From contig CAITGV010000003.1 in NCBI GenBank assembly GCA_903892035.1, positions 1 to 37,472 on the forward strand: a stretch of 37,472 nucleotides of DNA, given 5' to 3'. The translations under genes and the position numbers were made by a program. Of this stretch, positions 33,093 through 37,472 are shown piece by piece. The stretch is from an uncultured bacterium. Lineage in GTDB: Bacteria > Patescibacteriota > Minisyncoccia > Phycocordibacterales > UBA9973. Each line of letters begins with the position of its first letter. Within the stretch, counting starts at the first letter, position 1. Under the pieces are notes generated by a model, which was given only the letters and a program-made list of their open reading frames with translations, did not search any database and had not been told where the DNA came from.

Positions 33093-33341
33093 TTATTTAG
33101 ACTCCTCTTTTTTGCCTTCTTTCTTTGCAGTCTTTGCTTTGATTTTACTCTGTTTCTTTTCTACTTTCTTAACCAAATCAATGACTTTTCTTCCACGGTA
33201 CATGCCACATTTCTCACACACTGTATGTGAAATATGCATCTCTCCGCAGTTACTGCACTTCGAAAGATTCTTTGCCTTTAGGGCGTGATGAGAACGTCTA
33301 TTTGCCGTATGAGAACGGGTATGTCGCATTCGTATAACCAT
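33093..33341 (-). CDS. rpmF: Large ribosomal subunit protein bL32
   Basis: From the ATG at 33341 this is 82 aa. The N-terminal half matches L32 (TANRRSHHALKAKNLSKC) and contains a four-cysteine zinc site: C29, C32, C42, C45. The end is a lysine/glutamate-rich tail of about 30 residues, longer than in typical L32 (~57-60 aa). It heads the rpmF-nusB/nudix-rnc-smc operon. A good promoter places the transcript start right at the ATG. Confidence 0.94.
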   Translation of the reverse strand: MVIRMRHTRSHTANRRSHHALKAKNLSKCSNCGEMHISHTVCEKCGMYRGRKVIDLVKKVEKKQSKIKAKTAKKEGKKEESK

Positions 33342-33348
33342 AGACAAT

Positions 33349-33376
33349 AGTATAGCTATTTTTCACAAAAAAGCAA
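33349..33376 (-). promoter_or_regulatory. rpmF operon promoter (leaderless configuration)
   Basis: On the minus strand TTGCTT (33376-33371), a 16-bp spacer and TATACT (33354-33349). The ATG at 33341 lies 7 nt beyond the -10, so the predicted start site coincides with the start codon. The island 2 terminus begins only 35 bp upstream of the -35 box. Confidence 0.6.
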
Positions 33377-33410
33377 ATGGTGGATAAAAATGAGTCCCTC
33401 TTAAACAAGG

Positions 33411-33685
33411 CTCGAACTTACTTTAGCAAAAATTCGTAAGAGTACAAACTCTAGCTAAGTGGTACGCTCCACGACCGTCGTTCATCCGAGTTCATACTAC
33501 GCTCGCACTCTGTGCCAAATCTGTCGCCCGCTTCCGATTGAGTACAATCGCCTACTGGGTCAATCGGGAGTACCCTCACGATGTCCGCCCTGTCACGGAT
33601 ATTTTTCTGCTGAAAAATTCCGCGACCCCGACTCGGCTCGTCAGCCTCCGTCTCTAAAACGCTCCGAGCACTCGCGTTTTAGCCC
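33411..33685 (+). repeat. Island 2 left inverted-repeat arm
   Basis: After the shared terminus (33411-33444) come GTGGTACGCTCCAC, a T-rich/A-rich hairpin (ATTTTTCTGCTGAAAAAT, 33600-33617) and a terminal hairpin CTAAAACGC/GCGTTTTAG (33654-33682). Compared with the right arm it has an extra ~27-bp stretch containing CGATTGAGTACAATCG. The terminal hairpin differs from the right-arm copy by compensating changes. Confidence 0.8.
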
Positions 33686-33905
33686 TCGCCATCCCCACTC
33701 CACGTTTTGCATATGAGAGTAAGTGGTGTCGCTTTCGCTTCTGTACTTCAGTGACTTCGACAACGTCGGCGCTCATCCGTTCGCCATGGACGCTCCTAGC
33801 GGAAATGTCCGAGGCGGAGATGCGAATGCTTGCCCCAGTCTCCGCTTGAGTACAAGCGGAGACTCCCACCCGTGCGCGCAGGCAGGTGCCTCCCTTATTT
33901 TAAAA
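33686..33905. other. GC-rich palindromic spacer inside island 2
   Basis: No gene is supported. A long perfect hairpin, GTCTCCGCTTGAGTACAAGCGGAGAC (33839-33864), shares its TTGAGTACAA centre with the hairpin in the left arm, followed by ACTCCCACC as in element A (about 276). It appears to be a further piece of the same repeat family. Confidence 0.45.
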
Positions 33906-34379
33906 CTAGATTTTAGAATACGAAACCCCTTCTCCAGTCTTTGAATTCTGTTTGATTTTGTTTTCCTTTTTTAGTATCTCTAAATATCGAGTTGCGGTTG
34001 CATCAGATGCATGCAAAAGTTTCTCGACTTCGTCGTTTGTGATACTTGTTCGCTTCGCGAACAAGGTCATGAGTAAATCAAGTTTCTTTTGTTTCCGAGA
34101 CTGGATAGCACTTCTCGCTTTTGCGAGAAGTGAGCGGGCAAGATCGCGGGGAGAGATACTTGAAGACTGCGGAGGCTTCGCCTCCGCAGTTGGTTGAGGT
34201 TGAGATACTGGTTCGCCTAACGGCTCACTGACTGGAGCAAACGGCTCATTTACGCCCACTTGAGCCGTTTCGGTTGTAGGAGTTGGAATGGATTCAGGAG
34301 GAGAAATTGGGTCGGAGACTGCGCCTGACGGCACAGTTGAGGGAGAGGTTTGTGGGGCTTGGGATTGGTCTGGGGGCAT
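33906..34379 (-). CDS. Winged-helix protein with disordered proline-rich N-terminus
   Basis: In this 157-aa protein residues 1-75 are Pro/Ser/Thr/Glu-rich and probably disordered. A basic helix follows (RDLARSLLAKARSAIQSRKQKK). Residues about 98-157 look like a winged helix: LDLLMTLFAKRTSITNDEVEKLL, the recognition-helix-like SDATATRYLEILKKE, and a short wing. This suggests a DNA-binding regulator. Three perfect hairpins lie within the coding sequence (34045-34065, 34109-34132, 34166-34190), each with a TTC or TTTT loop as in the structured repeats. The gene is the last of island 2 on minus and ends close to the left repeat region. Target unknown. Confidence 0.72.
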   Translation of the reverse strand: MPPDQSQAPQTSPSTVPSGAVSDPISPPESIPTPTTETAQVGVNEPFAPVSEPLGEPVSQPQPTAEAKPPQSSSISPRDLARSLLAKARSAIQSRKQKKLDLLMTLFAKRTSITNDEVEKLLHASDATATRYLEILKKENKIKQNSKTGEGVSYSKI

Positions 34380-34418
34380 AGGTAGAGTATATCAAAGTTA
34401 ATATATTAGAAAAAGAAA

Positions 34419-34444
34419 AAGCTCGAACATTTCTGTCCGAGCTT
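34419..34444. terminator. Hairpin between membrane and winged-helix genes
   Basis: AAGCTCG (34419-34425) and CGAGCTT (34438-34444) form a stem flanked by an A-run on the left and AATTTTTTGA on the right, so termination is possible on both strands. It ends the membrane-protein transcript on minus. Confidence 0.65.
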
Positions 34445-34471
34445 AATTTTTTGATTAAAGATTTATGTTTA

Positions 34472-35380
34472 TTAAATCTTTTTGTTTACCCACCACTTCA
34501 CTGTAGCTAGTGAAGCTTTTCTTCGATTAATCATTGTAGGTATGCCGAATCGAATTAATATAAACGAGACGACAACTTCAAGAATAGTATAAATCCATAT
34601 GCCCAAAGGTGAGCGAAAACCCGATATCCCATTTCTGTCTCTTAAACATAATCCATATGGCGTTTTCCAAACATCGAATTCATTATTGGATAAATAACCA
34701 TTATCTAAATCAATCGTTTGATCAACTCTCTCAACAAATAAATCTTGTTTAAGATTATTCCTTGAAAATAGTGACACGATAAAGTCATTACCCGTTAGAC
34801 TTTTTACAGTATCAAATCCATTAGATACTTTACTTATTTCACCTCTACTACCTGAGAAAAAGTTTAAATTGTTAATATAGAGAAAACTCAAAGGTAACAA
34901 GCACAACATGATTCCAATCAGTCTAACTGGAATGGTTGAGTTTCTTGCTTTAAAGATTCCGTCATTAAACAATTGTTTTCCTCTGTTGAATAAAAGAAAG
35001 CTAAAGTACCAAACCGTACCGACTGATAATGCTAGTAGTCCGTAAGATTTACTACTCAAGTACATTTCTCGCATATCAACGCCTTTTATTTTGGCAATGA
35101 TAAACAGAGTTGCAATACCAAGACTTGCCATACCGATAAAAATACCAGTGAGGCTACACATCAGGAATGCGGAATTTCTTCCAATTCCTTTTTCCATTTT
35201 TACAATTTCATTATTGACTACATCTGCCATAAGAGCAGAGCCAATAGCAAAAGTGATTACAAGACCGCATGCAGCGATATTGCTTAGTAAGTTTGACAGG
35301 GCAATGTTTCCTACTACGAAGGAAGAAATGCCAACGATCATTGTGATCGCGAATACGATGAGAACAATTTTACTTTTCAT
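34472..35380 (-). CDS. Polytopic membrane protein of unknown function
   Basis: This 302-aa protein has predicted membrane helices at about 5-24, 30-53, 72-96, 112-132, 152-170 and 262-282. One larger soluble loop (about 172-260) is polar and probably lies outside the membrane (SGSRGEISKVSNGFDTV ... FDVWKTPYGLCLRDRNG). The C-terminus is basic. I recognise no family. It has its own promoter (35511-35540) and a long hairpin in its leader, and is bounded by terminators on both sides, so it is an independent unit inside island 2. Confidence 0.7.
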   Translation of the reverse strand: MKSKIVLIVFAITMIVGISSFVVGNIALSNLLSNIAACGLVITFAIGSALMADVVNNEIVKMEKGIGRNSAFLMCSLTGIFIGMASLGIATLFIIAKIKGVDMREMYLSSKSYGLLALSVGTVWYFSFLLFNRGKQLFNDGIFKARNSTIPVRLIGIMLCLLPLSFLYINNLNFFSGSRGEISKVSNGFDTVKSLTGNDFIVSLFSRNNLKQDLFVERVDQTIDLDNGYLSNNEFDVWKTPYGLCLRDRNGISGFRSPLGIWIYTILEVVVSFILIRFGIPTMINRRKASLATVKWWVNKKI

Positions 35381-35413
35381 TTTTTTTTACTTATTTAATT
35401 ATTATTAGTTTAT

Positions 35414-35464
35414 TTAATTACGTTACTTTATGCTCCGCTTGGAAGGACAAAGTAACGTAATTAA
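35414..35464 (-). promoter_or_regulatory. Large hairpin in the leader of the membrane-protein gene
   Basis: TTAATTACGTTACTTT and its exact complement form a 16-bp stem around a 19-nt loop, located 34 nt before the ATG and downstream of the promoter. It lacks a T-run, so it is more likely an RNA-stability, protein-binding or translation-control element than a terminator. Confidence 0.5.
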
Positions 35465-35510
35465 CTACCAATAAAAACAGTATTTTCAAAGAACCCTTAT
35501 ACTTACTTAT

Positions 35511-35540
35511 ATTATAGCATATATAAGGCATAAAAGTCAA
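35511..35540 (-). promoter_or_regulatory. Promoter of the membrane-protein gene
   Basis: On the minus strand TTGACT (35540-35535), an 18-bp spacer and TATAAT (35516-35511), both near consensus. The leader to the ATG at 35380 would be about 125 nt. Confidence 0.65.
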
Positions 35541-35544
35541 TAGT

Positions 35545-35584
35545 AAAGCAAAAGTACCTTGTATTTACAAGGTACTTTTGCTTT
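35545..35584 (-). terminator. Terminator of the coiled-coil gene
   Basis: AAAGCAAAAGTACCTTGTA with its complement forms an ~18-bp stem (35545-35584) with a tiny loop, 49 nt after the coiled-coil gene stop and just before the next promoter. Confidence 0.7.
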
Positions 35585-35633
35585 CTAAGTGACTTGGAGC
35601 TGTGCTTAGTACTACTAATATGTAATTTTAAGA

Positions 35634-37109
35634 TTATTTCTTCTTTGAAACCTCGATAATCACTTTTTGTGCTTCTTCAAATTTTTTCTTTGCTTTATTG
35701 TATATATCAAGTATTTCTTGCTTTTCTTTTGAAAACTCTCTTGTTTTAACTTGTTCTATATAAGTCTCTAATTTTTGTACCAACTCGCCAATCGTTATGT
35801 CATTTTGAACTCCGCCAATTTTCTCAAACTTTTTAGTTAAAAGATTTTCTTCATAGCCTGGAATTTCCCTTATCAACTTTTCAACACCTGACAAGTCTTT
35901 GGAAAGACTTTCTTTCTCTTTATAGAACTTCTCAGCATTTTCCTTATCTTCAAAACGAGCAATTTGTCCTTCTAAATATTCCTTACGACTGTTCCATTTT
36001 TTCTTTCCAAATATACCACCTAGTGTACCAGGCTCATTTTTTAGATGTTCTTCAAGTTCTTTGCTAACTTCAGTCCATTTTTTTCTATCTTCCGTTGACA
36101 AAAAATTTCGTGAAGTTTCTCCCCAACTTTTTTGAGCCTTTTCATATGCTTCATGCTGAGACATTGGCATAATTTCGTAATCATTTGTCCACAGCTTTTC
36201 TTCGCTATCTTTTATTCCTTTTTTGAAGTCAGGCAGATTTAAGGACAAATAAATTATATCCTTTTTCTCTTTTTCAATAGAATTCTTTTCGGTTTCAAGC
36301 GCGCCGAGTGCATTGTAGTTACCAACAGTGTCGCCAAACGTATTACGAGTATTTGCCAGTATAACAGTCATTTCTATTTGTGGTTCAACAAAATTACGCA
36401 GAAGTTTTTTTGTTTCTTCATTAAGTCCGCGAGGATCCTTATCTATGATTTTCAACACAGACTCTTTAAGAAGCTCTGTTATTTCTTCAGGGGAATTTTG
36501 CTGCAATACTCTTTTTAACTTATCAAAATATATGTTACCGCTCTCCCATGTTCCTTTCTTGAATTTATCTACATCCACGTAACCATAGCTAACTTGTAAC
36601 AGCTCTTTCTCTATCGCTTGTCTTTTTTCTTCATGAGCCTTTTCTTTGCCCTCTTTTGTTTGCGAAAAAAGTTCGTTAACTTGCTTTTCTTTTTCAGGAA
36701 TAGAAGTTTCAAGACTTTTTATTTCTTCATTTAAATTACTTACTTCTTCTTGCAGATTTTTCCACTCTGTTTTTTCACTAGAAAAAACTTCGTCAAAACC
36801 TTCTTTGGTGTGCAAAATCTTCTCAACTTCTTCGTCTTGGCGAGCTTCTTCAACTGCTTTGTGTCCTGTTTTAATAATACCTCCTCGTTGTGATTTTATT
36901 TCAGTTAAACGTTTCAAAATTTCATCTTTGCGCGTCAATAGACCAGAAAGAGCTTGTTTTTCGGTGTTGTATTCAGCAACTCTTTGTATTTCGGCTTCTG
37001 CTTCACTCGTCTGTCTCTGATTTTTCTCATTTTGGCGCTTTTCTTGCTCCTTTTGCTTAAGGGCTTTAATCTTGGCAAGGCCTGATTCATTTTGAGTCAC
37101 ATTTTCCAT
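35634..37109 (-). CDS. Long coiled-coil protein of unknown function
   Basis: The ATG at 37109 gives 491 aa and fits the nearby promoter. An in-frame ATG at 37178 would add 23 residues encoded in a GC-rich palindrome next to the repeat arm and is less likely. The protein is soluble and extremely rich in Glu, Lys and Gln. Long heptad-like helices occupy about 10-150, and a second charged helical region spans about 285-490. The middle (about 160-270) is less charged and may be globular. No ATPase motif, signal peptide or membrane helix is visible. It resembles generic filament- or SMC-arm-like proteins, with no family recognised. It is the first gene of island 2. Confidence 0.68.
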   Translation of the reverse strand: MENVTQNESGLAKIKALKQKEQEKRQNEKNQRQTSEAEAEIQRVAEYNTEKQALSGLLTRKDEILKRLTEIKSQRGGIIKTGHKAVEEARQDEEVEKILHTKEGFDEVFSSEKTEWKNLQEEVSNLNEEIKSLETSIPEKEKQVNELFSQTKEGKEKAHEEKRQAIEKELLQVSYGYVDVDKFKKGTWESGNIYFDKLKRVLQQNSPEEITELLKESVLKIIDKDPRGLNEETKKLLRNFVEPQIEMTVILANTRNTFGDTVGNYNALGALETEKNSIEKEKKDIIYLSLNLPDFKKGIKDSEEKLWTNDYEIMPMSQHEAYEKAQKSWGETSRNFLSTEDRKKWTEVSKELEEHLKNEPGTLGGIFGKKKWNSRKEYLEGQIARFEDKENAEKFYKEKESLSKDLSGVEKLIREIPGYEENLLTKKFEKIGGVQNDITIGELVQKLETYIEQVKTREFSKEKQEILDIYNKAKKKFEEAQKVIIEVSKKK

Positions 37110-37119
37110 AGATGCCGAA

Positions 37120-37148
37120 ATTGTAGCATTTTCCAAAATGTGTTGCAA
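37120..37148 (-). promoter_or_regulatory. Promoter of the coiled-coil gene
   Basis: On the minus strand TTGCAA (37148-37143), a 17-bp spacer and TACAAT (37125-37120), 10 nt before the ATG at 37109. The transcript would have only a few bases before the start codon. Confidence 0.5.
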
Positions 37149-37231
37149 TTTTTTATCCACCGCCCGCCCCTCCCGCATCGCCCATACGAATCAAAAAGAA
37201 ATCCCGCCGACTCAAAGAAGAATGGAAAAGC

Positions 37232-37472
37232 GATGCGGGCTGAAATGCGAATACTTGGAGCATTTCAGAGACGGAGGCTGACGAGCCGAGTCGGGGTCGC
37301 GGAATTTTTCAGCAGAAAAATATCCGTGACAGGGCGGACATCGTGAGGGTACTCCCGATGAGAAGCGGGCGACAGAATTAGCACAGAGTGCGAGCGTAAT
37401 ATGAACTCGGATGAACGACGGTCGTGGAGCGTACCACTTAGCATTGTTTGTACTCTTACGAATTTTTGCTAA
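37232..37472 (-). repeat. Island 2 right inverted-repeat arm (runs off the window)
   Basis: Inverted counterpart of 33411-33685. The terminal hairpin is CTGAAATGC/GCATTTCAG (37240-37268) and the T-rich hairpin lies at about 37303-37321. The shared outer terminus is cut at the last base of the window. The arm lacks the ~27-bp insertion present in the left arm. Confidence 0.8.

Larger units (their letters stand above)
33411..37472. mobile_element. Island 2: inverted-repeat-bounded cassette (truncated by the window end)
   Basis: A left arm (33411-33685) and a right arm (about 37232-37472, running off the window) are inverted copies enclosing three minus-strand genes. These encode a coiled-coil protein, a membrane protein and a winged-helix protein. 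The outer terminus (CTCGAACTTACTTTAGC and following) is that of island 1, while the inner arm sequence is unrelated to the cloverleaf arm. No recombinase gene lies inside. Mobility is inferred. Confidence 0.6.

Noticed and set aside
33459-33944. Open frames in the GC-rich stretch of island 2
   Set aside because: Low-complexity translations over repeat-arm hairpins, with no ribosome-binding site and no family resemblance.

Overview
The window looks like a chromosome segment of a Candidate Phyla Radiation bacterium (Patescibacteria), most likely Parcubacteria. This is an inference from several things: low-GC coding DNA, very tight operons, an array of two-helix T4SS-pilin-like proteins, a very short SMC, a NusB-Nudix fusion, a sigma factor with a lysine-rich tail, and a stand-alone membrane-anchored solute-binding protein. 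The standard code appears to be used, since TGA ends dnaG.

Layout. 1-292 is a structured repeat, followed by tRNA-Leu and tRNA-Lys (331-542) and a 56-bp perfect palindrome. 593-4535 (minus strand) is a run of five small pilin-like membrane proteins, a solute-binding protein and a methyltransferase. 4590-6729 (plus) carries rpsB, tsf and a small membrane protein, then tRNA-Thr with a decayed partial copy. 6998-9471 is 'island 1': a membrane J-domain protein and a HEPN-like protein between ~295-bp inverted repeats. 9481-11813 (minus) holds a membrane thioredoxin, a processive GT2 glycosyltransferase and a DUF378-like protein. 11976-12755 (plus) is a DsbA-family protein with its halves in swapped order. 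12781-13272 is a P-loop protein. 13510-23974 (minus) is one long operon rpoB-rpoC-dnaG-rpoD-Nudix. 24425-25994 (minus) is rpsP, khpA, trmD. 26054-29074 (plus) is rnr and a CapA-like protein. 29185-33341 (minus) is rpmF, nusB-nudix, rnc, smc. 33411 to the window end is 'island 2': a winged-helix protein, a polytopic membrane protein and a long coiled-coil protein between a second pair of long inverted repeats.

The housekeeping genes cover transcription (rpoB, rpoC, rpoD, nusB), replication and segregation (dnaG, smc), translation (rpsB, tsf, rpsP, rpmF, trmD, three tRNAs) and RNA metabolism (rnr, rnc, khpA). The envelope set covers pilin-like proteins, solute binding, two extracytoplasmic thiol-disulfide proteins, a polysaccharide synthase and a CapA-like enzyme.

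The most unusual signal is a family of GC-rich, highly structured repeats. The two islands have different inner arms but share the same ~35-bp outer terminus, and no recombinase gene lies inside either. One arm type contains a ~73-75-nt four-way-junction fold whose stems change sequence between copies while keeping base pairing. Both window ends fall in such repeats. A second, independent repeat family consists of palindromic elements bounded by AATACAACCC and its complement; one copy supplies the last codons and stop of the CapA-like gene. Many start codons sit only 6-13 nt from a good -10 box, which suggests frequent leaderless or near-leaderless transcripts.
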